From: a virus
Virus record (IMG/VR): IMGVR_UViG_3300020147_000015
Coordinates: 1 to 43,871 of that record
Length of the DNA: 43,871 nt
Strand: one strand, 5' to 3'
Shown: piece by piece, positions 13,770-19,575 of the stretch
Numbering within the stretch: the stretch's first letter is position 1
Layout: every line of letters starts with the position of its first letter
Made by a program: the position numbers and the translations under genes
The notes under the pieces: generated by a model
What the model was told of the DNA's origin: nothing
The model's input: only the letters and a program-made list of their open reading frames with translations
Database searches by the model: none

Positions 13770-13940
13770 ATGAGCCCGAAAGGATACATGTGGATGGGGA
13801 TCTTCATCCTAACCTTCTGCATCGTCATGACGTTCGTCGGAGGATATTCGGCCCAAGCCGTTTTTCTTACGTTCGGAGCTGGGGCGATGTTTGGAAAGGG
13901 ATATGGTGTTTGGGAAGAGCGGGCCGCTAAGGACGTCTAG
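13770..13940 (+). CDS. Small two-helix membrane protein
   Basis: 56 residues, ATG behind AGGAGA. Two hydrophobic segments: WMGIFILTFCIVMTFVGGY and AVFLTFGAGAMFGKGYGVW, with a short charged end. It opens the plus-strand accessory group after the integrase. Function unknown. Confidence 0.6.
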   Translation: MSPKGYMWMGIFILTFCIVMTFVGGYSAQAVFLTFGAGAMFGKGYGVWEERAAKDV

Positions 13941-13961
13941 CCACTATAGGAAGGGAATGGG

Positions 13962-14138
13962 ATGAGGGACTTGAGCCTTAAAGCTGTAGTCAAGGGACAA
14001 TATGAGGAAGGGCTGAGGGACGCCATTAGAATCATCGAAGGTCGCTTGCCACTCTACACGGATATCGGCCAGATCAACGCGCTTCGAGAATGCATTTCAA
14101 GTATCAAAGGGGGCCTGGAGAGGATCAAGAATGAGTGA
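13962..14138 (+). CDS. 58-residue helical protein
   Basis: ATG at 13962 behind AAGGGAATGGG. MRDLSLKAVVKGQYEEGLRD, then DIGQINALRECISSIKGGLE: helical, no family recognised. It overlaps the next gene by 8 nt, so the two are probably co-translated. Confidence 0.55.
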   Translation: MRDLSLKAVVKGQYEEGLRDAIRIIEGRLPLYTDIGQINALRECISSIKGGLERIKNE

Positions 14139-14391
14139 AACACCGAAATCGGAATTCCCGATGACCGTTGAAGAGGTCATCCAACAGTTCGTCAAGCCCG
14201 AGTTTAAGGAGGTGGCATCTCTGGTCGCGAGCGTGGCTATTCTTGAAGAGCGCCAACGCAACACAGACCTCCTCCGCACCGCCACCGCCTTCATAGAAGA
14301 GCTGAAGGCCTTTGGCTATGGAGAGACGAGCGAGAAGGCTCTGCCTGGGGCGTTCGACGCATTTGTGGAAGCTGTGAATAAACTGAAATAG
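14131..14391 (+). CDS. Small helical protein before the Y RNA locus
   Basis: 86 residues. Helical segments MTVEEVIQQFVKPEFKEVAS and VASVAILEERQRNTDLLRTA. No family recognised. Ends 4 nt before an inverted repeat and 40 nt before the first Y RNA-like structure, so it may be unrelated to that system or provide read-through transcription into it. Confidence 0.6.
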   Translation: MSETPKSEFPMTVEEVIQQFVKPEFKEVASLVASVAILEERQRNTDLLRTATAFIEELKAFGYGETSEKALPGAFDAFVEAVNKLK

Positions 14392-14394
14392 ATT

Positions 14395-14424
14395 GTTGCA
14401 AATTGCAACGTGCCGTGCGATAGA
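14395..14424 (+). promoter_or_regulatory. Candidate promoter and dyad before the Y RNAs
   Basis: A perfect inverted repeat GTTGCAA-A-TTGCAAC lies at 14395-14409. Its left arm supplies a -35-like TTGCAA (14396-14401), followed after 17 bases by GATAGA (14419-14424), a weak -10. The implied start, about 14431, coincides with the 5' edge of the first Y RNA-like fold. The dyad could bind a regulator, possibly the HTH protein encoded after rsr; that link is inference. Confidence 0.4.
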
Positions 14425-14430
14425 TGATTT

Positions 14431-14504
14431 GCCAATCGTGGTGAAGGTGACGGCTACTTCTTTCTGGTAGAAACGACGCCGTTTCCGCTTGTTCCCGAAT
14501 GGTT
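14431..14504 (+). ncRNA. Y RNA-like RNA 1 (compact)
   Basis: About 74 nt. Outer stem: CCAATCG-T-G (14432-14440) pairs with C-C-CGAATGG (14494-14502), seven pairs in nine. Inner stem: ACGGC (14450-14454) with GCCGT (14478-14482), then a small hairpin loop (CTAC/GTAG). Between them lie 5' TGGTGAAGGTG and 3' CGCTTGTTCC, the region corresponding to the Ro-binding helix of Y RNAs; GAAGGU and CUUG also occur at the equivalent places in human Y RNAs. No tRNA-like part. It would bind Rsr as a ring-blocking or adaptor RNA. Confidence 0.65.
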
Positions 14505-14507
14505 CAT

Positions 14508-14653
14508 AACCGCAGGCGTGGCGTAGAGTTCGGTTACTTCGCTTTGGGAGCCAGAGGTCGCGGGTTCGAATCCCGTCATCCTGATACAGGATGTAGCTCA
14601 GTTGGATAGAGCGCTGATACGTTCCGAGTTCGCTTGTTCCCGCCTGCGGTTTT
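14508..14653 (+). ncRNA. yrlA: Y RNA-like RNA 2, YrlA type with tRNA mimic
   Basis: About 146 nt. The ends pair perfectly over 11 bp (14508-14518 with 14641-14651) and end in TTTT. The Ro-binding-type strands TGGCGTAGAG and CGCTTGTTCCCG match RNA 1. The distal part is a permuted tRNA: variable-loop AGGTC (14555-14559); T-arm GCGGG-TTCGAAT-CCCGT (14560-14576); acceptor-like 7-bp stem CATCCTG/CAGGATG closed by ATA (14577-14593); TA at positions 8-9; D-arm GCTC-AGTTGGATA-GAGC (14596-14612); and CTG/CAG at the anticodon-stem position (14614-14616 with 14552-14554). YrlA RNAs of bacterial Ro loci have this organisation. Confidence 0.78.
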
Positions 14654-14678
14654 GCCATTCGGCGCTATGGAGAAAATC

Positions 14679-15980
14679 ATGCGCCTGAATACCGCAATGA
14701 ACATCCCCCGCCAGTATACGCATGAAGGTGCGCCGGCCAAATTCATCTCGCCGGAAATGCAGCTTCGCCGCTCCGTCCTGTCCTGCCTCCTTTGGGAGAA
14801 GGAGTTCTACGAGGACGGCAAGGACATTGCTTCCCGGATCCTGGAAGCCGCCGTGACCGTTGATGCTGCAACGGTCTCCGCTCTGGCGGTAGAGGCTCGC
14901 AACATTCATGGCCTTCGCCATGTCCCGCTCCTGCTGCTCACTGACCTGATCCGCCGTGGTGGGGCTGGAGTTGCAGACACGATTGCGGACACTATCCGTC
15001 GCGCCGACGAAATGGCAGAACTCGTGTCGATCTATTGGAGGGGAGGCAAGAAGCCGCTTTCCAAGCAGATGAAGCTTGGGCTGGCAAAGGCGTTCGGGAA
15101 GTTCTCGGAATATCAGCTCGCCAAGTATGATCGCGAGGGACCGGTTCGGCTGCGCGATGTTCTCTTCCTTGCCCATCCGAAGCCGGCCGACGAGGAGCAG
15201 GCGGCGCTATTCAAGCGCGTGGCTGAGCGCCGGCTTGTGGCGCCAGATACGTGGGAGGTTTCTCTGTCGGGAGGTTCCGATAAGAAGGAAACGTTCGAGC
15301 GCCTTATTCGGGAAGGAAAGCTTGGCTACCTCGCCCTGCTTCGAAACCTTCGCAACATGATGGACGCCGGTTGCGACCGACAGCTTGTGTCCGATGCCAT
15401 CGTGGCGCGGAAAGGTGCTGAGCTTGTATTCCCGTTTCGTTATGTCGCTGCGGCCCGAGCTTGCCCGCAGTTGGAGCCGGTGATCGATCAGGCGCTCTGT
15501 GAGGCTGTCGCGTCTGGCCCTCGACTGTCCGGCGTAACTGCCGTTCTTGTCGATGTTTCCGGCTCGATGGACACCAAGTTATCTGGGAAGTCGGACCTGA
15601 CGCGCCTTGATGCCGCAGCCGCTCTCGGTTCAGTCGTGAACGGGGATATTCGGGTCTTCACTTTCTCGGAGCGCGTGGTGGAGGTGCCGCCTCGCCGGGG
15701 CATGGCTGGGGTCGATGCCGTTATCAGATCACAGCCCCATTCGGGAACCTATCTCGGAGCGGCAATCGATCTGATCAATCGGCAAGTGCCGCATGATCGG
15801 CTGATCGTCATCACGGATGAACAGTCCCATGACCGGGTGACGGACCCGATCGCAAAGAAGGCCTATATGATCAATGTTGCTTCTGCAAAGAACGGCATTG
15901 GCTATGGGAAGTGGGTCCACGTTGACGGGTTCAGCGAATCCGTTATCCGCTACATCCATGAGTCCGAGAATGAGCGGTGA
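14679..15980 (+). CDS. rsr: Ro60/Rsr protein (TROVE + von Willebrand A)
   Basis: 433 residues from the ATG at 14679 (GGAGA, 6-nt spacer); an ATG at 14667 would add four residues. The N-terminal two thirds are helical TROVE repeats (FYEDGKDIASRILEAAVTVD, EARNIHGLRHVPLLLLTDLI, KLGYLALLRNLRNMMDAG), forming the ring that binds Y RNA outside and misfolded RNA ends inside. The C-terminal vWA domain keeps a complete MIDAS: D292-x-S294-x-S296 (VDVSGSM), T357 and D380. It is about 100 residues shorter than well-studied Ro proteins. In bacteria Rsr works with exoribonucleases such as PNPase in RNA decay and rRNA maturation. Two Y RNA-like RNAs lie directly upstream, and an HTH gene overlaps its end. 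Confidence 0.93.
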   Translation: MRLNTAMNIPRQYTHEGAPAKFISPEMQLRRSVLSCLLWEKEFYEDGKDIASRILEAAVTVDAATVSALAVEARNIHGLRHVPLLLLTDLIRRGGAGVADTIADTIRRADEMAELVSIYWRGGKKPLSKQMKLGLAKAFGKFSEYQLAKYDREGPVRLRDVLFLAHPKPADEEQAALFKRVAERRLVAPDTWEVSLSGGSDKKETFERLIREGKLGYLALLRNLRNMMDAGCDRQLVSDAIVARKGAELVFPFRYVAAARACPQLEPVIDQALCEAVASGPRLSGVTAVLVDVSGSMDTKLSGKSDLTRLDAAAALGSVVNGDIRVFTFSERVVEVPPRRGMAGVDAVIRSQPHSGTYLGAAIDLINRQVPHDRLIVITDEQSHDRVTDPIAKKAYMINVASAKNGIGYGKWVHVDGFSESVIRYIHESENER

Positions 15981-16206
15981 TGAACTGAAAGAGGCCGGCA
16001 TAAGGCTTTTTGGCGAGCGCGGGTGGCAATCAGCGCTTGCTGCGCATTTGGGCGTGGATAGGACCCAGATCTGGCGCTATGTGTCGAATGATAAGGTTCC
16101 GGGACCTGTGGCTGCTGCGGTTTCATGCTGGCTGAAGTCTGGAGCGCCCGTCACTTCGGCGTCTGAAGCCACGCAATTGCCTTCAGAACATCCTCATAGA
16201 ATTTGA
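15970..16206 (+). CDS. Small HTH protein coupled to rsr
   Basis: 78 residues from the ATG at 15970, overlapping the rsr stop by 11 nt. The segment RLFGERGWQSALAAHLGVDR then TQIWRYVSNDKVPGPVAAAV is a helix-turn-helix of the kind found in small alphaproteobacterial regulators. Translational coupling to rsr suggests that it controls, or is controlled with, the Ro locus. Its 3' end runs 56 nt into the convergent minus-strand gene at 16151-16405. Confidence 0.7.
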   Translation: MSGDELKEAGIRLFGERGWQSALAAHLGVDRTQIWRYVSNDKVPGPVAAAVSCWLKSGAPVTSASEATQLPSEHPHRI

Positions 16207-16405
16207 CGCCGGCAGCGGTCGTGACAACGGCGCATATGATAAGCCACTTCATGAATCGGCCAACCGTCAGCGCTGAGCGCACCAGAACAAGGCCCTCCTC
16301 AAGAAGCTTGATATCGTTTTCATCCAATCGGGACAGGAATTTTTGCGTCTCCGAGGGGAGTTCATTGAAGCGGTTTGCTGGCAGATCGTGGGCATTATCA
16401 GTCAA
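16151..16405 (-). CDS. Small membrane protein, TTG start
   Basis: 84 residues. No ATG is available near the start; TTG at 16405 is behind AAGGAA with a suitable spacer. A charged helical N-terminus (ETQKFLSRLDENDIKLLEEG) is followed by one transmembrane segment (FMKWLIICAVVTTAAGVKFY) and a short tail (EDVLKAIAWLQTPK). It is near the lysis genes and may be an accessory lysis or membrane protein, but no family is recognised. Confidence 0.55.
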   Translation of the reverse strand: MTDNAHDLPANRFNELPSETQKFLSRLDENDIKLLEEGLVLVRSALTVGRFMKWLIICAVVTTAAGVKFYEDVLKAIAWLQTPK

Positions 16406-16538
16406 TTCCGGGTTCCTTTCGATGCGGTTTTAATGTTTGAGGAACCATTCAGGCTTAACGTATTGGCAGCCATGGCGATCCCTGGATGATCGATGTGGTC
16501 AGGCTCGGATATCCTGTTAGCGCAGGACTCCGGGCCGC
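16406..16538. other. Short gene-free interval in the lysis region
   Basis: I see no gene, strong hairpin or promoter in these 133 bases. They separate the Rz1-like gene from the small membrane protein on the same strand. Confidence 0.5.
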
Positions 16539-16748
16539 TTAGTTCCAGCAGTTTTGAGAAGCGCCGAAGCGGTTATGGCTCGCGATGCCGTTCGCAAGTT
16601 GGCGGTCGTTCTGGATGAGATACGCCGCTGTTGCCGGCATCGCCTGCAGCTTCCTCCAGCCGTCGCAAACACTCACGGTGTTCTTCGCTGTCTGGCATGA
16701 AGAAATCAGCACACATAGCAGTGGCATCAGAAGAAGAGACCTGCGCAT
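16539..16748 (-). CDS. Rz1-like outer-membrane spanin lipoprotein
   Basis: 69 residues. Signal peptide MRRSLLLMPLLCVLISSC with a lipobox (ISSC, cysteine at residue 18), followed by a short periplasmic part (CDGWRKLQAMPATAAYLIQN). Most of the gene lies inside the Rz-like gene in another frame, the classic arrangement of o-spanins. It would join the inner-membrane spanin to disrupt the outer membrane at lysis. Confidence 0.75.
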   Translation of the reverse strand: MRRSLLLMPLLCVLISSCQTAKNTVSVCDGWRKLQAMPATAAYLIQNDRQLANGIASHNRFGASQNCWN

Positions 16749-16920
16749 CTATGGCGCTCCTTTCTCGTAGGACTTCAACGGATTTCACCAGCGAGGCTGT
16801 AGCAGCCATCTGCTTGCCTTCGGATTGGCCGATCCACTTGGCGGGGAAGAACATGAGGCCCGCGCCAACGACTGCGGCGGCGGGCAGCTTGATCACGTCG
16901 GGGATGAGGGCGAGGATCAT
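16573..16920 (-). CDS. Rz-like inner-membrane spanin
   Basis: 115 residues from the ATG at 16920, which overlaps the endolysin stop (ATGA). One N-terminal transmembrane segment (VIKLPAAAVVGAGLMFFPAK), then a periplasmic helix (AATASLVKSVEVLRERSAI, EEHRECLRRLEEAAG). Size, topology, position after the endolysin and the nested Rz1-like gene identify it as the i-spanin. The longer upstream frame to 17007 overlaps the endolysin and is not needed. Confidence 0.7.
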   Translation of the reverse strand: MILALIPDVIKLPAAAVVGAGLMFFPAKWIGQSEGKQMAATASLVKSVEVLRERSAIDAQVSSSDATAMCADFFMPDSEEHRECLRRLEEAAGDAGNSGVSHPERPPTCERHREP

Positions 16921-17396
16921 CCGGTGATCCCCTGCCTGCAGATGCGCAGCTCGTCTGCCCTGCGATTGACGAGGCCCTTCACGACCCTGCCACCTGCACG
17001 GTTCCATGCCGGGATAGCTTCACAGGCACCTTTGATGTCGCCCGCGTTTGCTCGTCGCGCCACGGTCGAGCCACAGAAGGCACGAACTCCGATGTTGTAG
17101 GAAAGCGATAGGAAGGCCACGTAGGATTTTTCTGGAATGCTGTCGGGATTGGTAAGGCAGGCCCGCATGCCAGTTTCGAACTCGATCAGCGCGTCACCGA
17201 GCATCGCCTTGCATTCTTCGACGGTGTACCGATCGCCCATCTTCACGCCCCGGGTCTCTCCGAAGCACACAGTTGGGATTCCGACCACATCTTTATAGGC
17301 GACCGTCCGGAGCCCTTCCCATGCCCCCACGATGGCAACAGCGGCGGCAGCGAGCGCGCCGGACTTCTTAAGCCTGCTCTTCGTCGTCGGCTTCAT
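16917..17396 (-). CDS. GH24 lysozyme, probable SAR endolysin
   Basis: 159 residues. A weakly hydrophobic N-terminal helix (SGALAAAAVAIVGAWEGLR) runs into the catalytic glutamate: E27, D36 and T42 (WEGLRTVAYKD...GIPT) form the E-8aa-D-5aa-T triad of phage lysozymes (glycoside hydrolase family 24). The alanine/glycine-rich first helix is typical of signal-arrest-release endolysins, which reach the periplasm via Sec and are activated when they leave the membrane. It cleaves the peptidoglycan glycan chain. Overlaps holin by 29 nt and Rz by 4 nt. Confidence 0.9.
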   Translation of the reverse strand: MKPTTKSRLKKSGALAAAAVAIVGAWEGLRTVAYKDVVGIPTVCFGETRGVKMGDRYTVEECKAMLGDALIEFETGMRACLTNPDSIPEKSYVAFLSLSYNIGVRAFCGSTVARRANAGDIKGACEAIPAWNRAGGRVVKGLVNRRADELRICRQGITG

Positions 17397-17610
17397 TGAC
17401 GTTTCCTTGTGCTATGAGACGGGCGACGAAAGCCGCCGCAGTGGTGAGGCCAGACAGAGCGGCGAAGATGCCTTGCGGCCAATCCAACCGCTCTTCGATG
17501 TCAGGAAGGGAAAAGATGACCTCGAGCCCCGAGAGGATACCGGCGAGGATCATCAGCCTGATGCTCCAGGCGCGCTTAAGCACCCGCCGCCAATTGCTGA
17601 CGAGGTTCAT
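17368..17610 (-). CDS. Putative holin
   Basis: 80 residues. LKRAWSIRLMILAGILSGLE carries the first hydrophobic segment and WPQGIFAALSGLTTAAAFVA the second; the end (EADDEEQA) is charged. This matches small holins that start with a NWRRVLKRAWS-like helix in phages of alphaproteobacteria. It is the first gene of the lysis cassette and overlaps the endolysin. Confidence 0.75.
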   Translation of the reverse strand: MNLVSNWRRVLKRAWSIRLMILAGILSGLEVIFSLPDIEERLDWPQGIFAALSGLTTAAAFVARLIAQGNVNEADDEEQA

Positions 17611-17703
17611 GGTGTTCTCCGATGGTAAGAATTGAGGGCTTTTCGCCCAGAGATCGCCCGTCTATAGTCGAGCCTTCGTTGGAAAACGGCGGAGGCCAAG
17701 CGA

Positions 17704-17889
17704 ATGCCGACTCAAATCATGACCCCTGAACAGTTGGGATGGACCGTAGTCAGCGAGACTGTCGAACAAGTCACCTATCGCGACACAAACGGGTTATTGC
17801 ACCCTATGCCTCGGGGAATTGATACGGTCACAGTTTTCGATGATCACGACATGGAGCCAGTAGAAGAGGCCTTGTCTTGCGAGAGGTAA
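17704..17889 (+). CDS. Small protein opening the plus-strand surface cassette
   Basis: 61 residues behind GGAGG. TPEQLGWTVVSETVEQVTYR then GIDTVTVFDDHDMEPVEEAL: small, acidic, probably beta-rich. No family recognised. It is divergent from the holin gene, so a promoter should lie in 17611-17703, where TATAGT (17663-17668) is the best -10-like sequence. Confidence 0.5.
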   Translation: MPTQIMTPEQLGWTVVSETVEQVTYRDTNGLLHPMPRGIDTVTVFDDHDMEPVEEALSCER

Positions 17890-17912
17890 GAGATACCTCC
17901 GGCCAAGTCAGC

Positions 17913-18686
17913 ATGATGGTGGCATTGCAAAGAATGATGAATGTCATGCATGCCGTTATTCTTCGCGACATTCGGAGCCGGTATTTGAACCATGCGCTCG
18001 GCTCTTTGATCCCGCCACTGATGCCGATCGCTCACGTCCTGATCCTGCTCTCGATCTATAATTTCGTAGGTCGGTCCGCCATATTCGGGGAGGACCGTTT
18101 TCTATTCTACGCGAGCGGCCTCGTGCCGGCCCTGACATTTATGTACATTTCTCGATACATGGCAGCCTCCATCTTGGCGAACAAAGGCATGCTAGCTTTC
18201 CCGGCCGTCCACCTTCTGGATATCGTCTTGGCAAGATGCTTTCTCGAATTCATAGGGATAATTCTCTCCATCGCCGTGATGTTCACCATCCTGGTATCGA
18301 TCGGCTCCGATCCAGTACCGCAGCACCCGGACCAAGCTCTTCTAGCGCTCCTGTCGATATCAATGCTTGCCCTTGGCGTTGGAATAATCGTCAGCGTGAT
18401 ATCTGCGATTTACCCCTTCTTTGCGATGATCTTTTCTCTCTCCATGATCATCGTCTACCTTAGTTCTGACGGGCCTATCTATCTGCACGTCTTCCCAGAA
18501 CAGGTGATTTATGCGGCCTCATTCAACCCTGTTTTTCATGCGGTTGAATGGATGAGGAGCGCCTATTATGTCGGCTATCCAACCCAATGGCTTGACAAGA
18601 CGTACCTTGTCATGTGGGGGATGATCTCTGTGCCAACGGGACTCCTGATGGAGAGAAGCCTGCGCCGATACGTTCTTGCTCGTTAA
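17913..18686 (+). CDS. ABC-2 type permease, Wzm/KpsM polysaccharide-export family
   Basis: 257 residues from the ATG at 17913; a TTG at 17877 is the alternative. It has the KpsM/Wzm layout: an amphipathic start (HAVILRDIRSRYLNHALGSL) and then six hydrophobic segments (IPPLMPIAHVLILLSIYNFV, GIILSIAVMFTILVSI, MLALGVGIIVSVISAIYPFF, FSLSMIIVYLSSDGPIYL and others), ending in FNPVFHAVEWMRSAYYVGY, a typical ABC-2 signature region. Such permeases export capsular or O-polysaccharide with an ATPase (KpsT/Wzt), which is absent here, so it would need the host's ATPase. It is followed by a glycosyltransferase-like gene. Confidence 0.8.
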   Translation: MMVALQRMMNVMHAVILRDIRSRYLNHALGSLIPPLMPIAHVLILLSIYNFVGRSAIFGEDRFLFYASGLVPALTFMYISRYMAASILANKGMLAFPAVHLLDIVLARCFLEFIGIILSIAVMFTILVSIGSDPVPQHPDQALLALLSISMLALGVGIIVSVISAIYPFFAMIFSLSMIIVYLSSDGPIYLHVFPEQVIYAASFNPVFHAVEWMRSAYYVGYPTQWLDKTYLVMWGMISVPTGLLMERSLRRYVLAR

Positions 18687-18696
18687 TGGAGGACTG

Positions 18697-19575
18697 ATGT
18701 CCGAAGTTCTCTACCTCAATTCCATGATGTCCGGTCTTAACAATCAGAGAATGGGCGTAGTGGGGTTGATCGTTCATGCTGCGAAAGTCGGAAAGAAGGC
18801 GGCGATCCCGTCCTATGCTGTCGATTTCGCTCCGATGGAAGGTCGAACGCCGGCAGACTATGGCCGGCTTCCGTTCGGAGAGGTGTTTGATATCGATCTT
18901 TTGGCATCCAGCGAGGCCGGAGACCACATATCCTATTCCACGCCTACAGAGGGTATCGGGCTAGATACCTGTTTTGCGATCGGGAAAACCGTTCTTGGCG
19001 AAGCATTTCAGCACAATTCCGCCCATCACCAACTAGCCCGCAACACGCTGTTATCGCTTCAGCCGACAAAAGAAACCCGCCGCCTGGCTGATGATATCGT
19101 TGAATGGCTACCAAAGAAGACATTCGCCCTTCAACTCCGCATCGAGAGAGATTGGCATATCTACCTAGAGAAAAAGTTCGGCACTACCGAGATGGACACC
19201 CCGGAGCAATTCTTTACGGTTGACCCTGGAAAGATTGCTCGGAAGGTCTCCGCCACAAACCTTGATGCTGAAGCCCTTTGGCTTTGCTGCGATGAAGCCG
19301 ACCTTGTTTTGCCCATCGACGCAGTGCGTGAGGAGTTCCGCAAGATCGGCTTGAAGTTATTCTTTAAGTCCGACCTGCCAAGGTATTTTTCTTTCCCCGA
19401 AGCTCGCCTGAAGAGGGCATTTCTTGAGCAGGCTATTTGCCAAAGGCTACCAGGGTTCATCGGGTTGAGCCTGTCGACGTTCACGCAGACACTTTGGCTT
19501 GAGAATAAATGGACCGAAAAAGGAAGCGCCCATTACGTTTATAACTCACCGGGCGCAGACCTTCTCAGGCGTTAG
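18697..19575 (+). CDS. O-fucosyltransferase-like glycosyltransferase
   Basis: 292 residues, ATG behind GGAGG and 10 nt after the permease stop. LYLNSMMSGLNNQRMGVVGL resembles the G-x-NNQ entry motif of GDP-fucose O-fucosyltransferases. FALQLRIERDWHIYL matches their central H/Q-L-R-x-E-x-D motif that binds the donor, and PGFIGLSLSTFTQTLWLEN the conserved C-terminal S-x-F/S-x region. Likely a cytoplasmic enzyme that modifies a surface polysaccharide or glycan carrier; donor and acceptor are unknown. Its stop overlaps the tail-spike stop by 4 nt on the opposite strand. Confidence 0.6.
   Translation: MSEVLYLNSMMSGLNNQRMGVVGLIVHAAKVGKKAAIPSYAVDFAPMEGRTPADYGRLPFGEVFDIDLLASSEAGDHISYSTPTEGIGLDTCFAIGKTVLGEAFQHNSAHHQLARNTLLSLQPTKETRRLADDIVEWLPKKTFALQLRIERDWHIYLEKKFGTTEMDTPEQFFTVDPGKIARKVSATNLDAEALWLCCDEADLVLPIDAVREEFRKIGLKLFFKSDLPRYFSFPEARLKRAFLEQAICQRLPGFIGLSLSTFTQTLWLENKWTEKGSAHYVYNSPGADLLRR

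Noticed and set aside
14534-14612. A conventional (possibly degraded) tRNA gene, suggested by the T-arm and a TGG-like anticodon loop
   Set aside because: The 5' and 3' halves are in swapped order, the acceptor-like stem is a closed hairpin, and the supposed anticodon stem does not pair. The Y RNA (YrlA) fold explains all parts, with rsr directly downstream.
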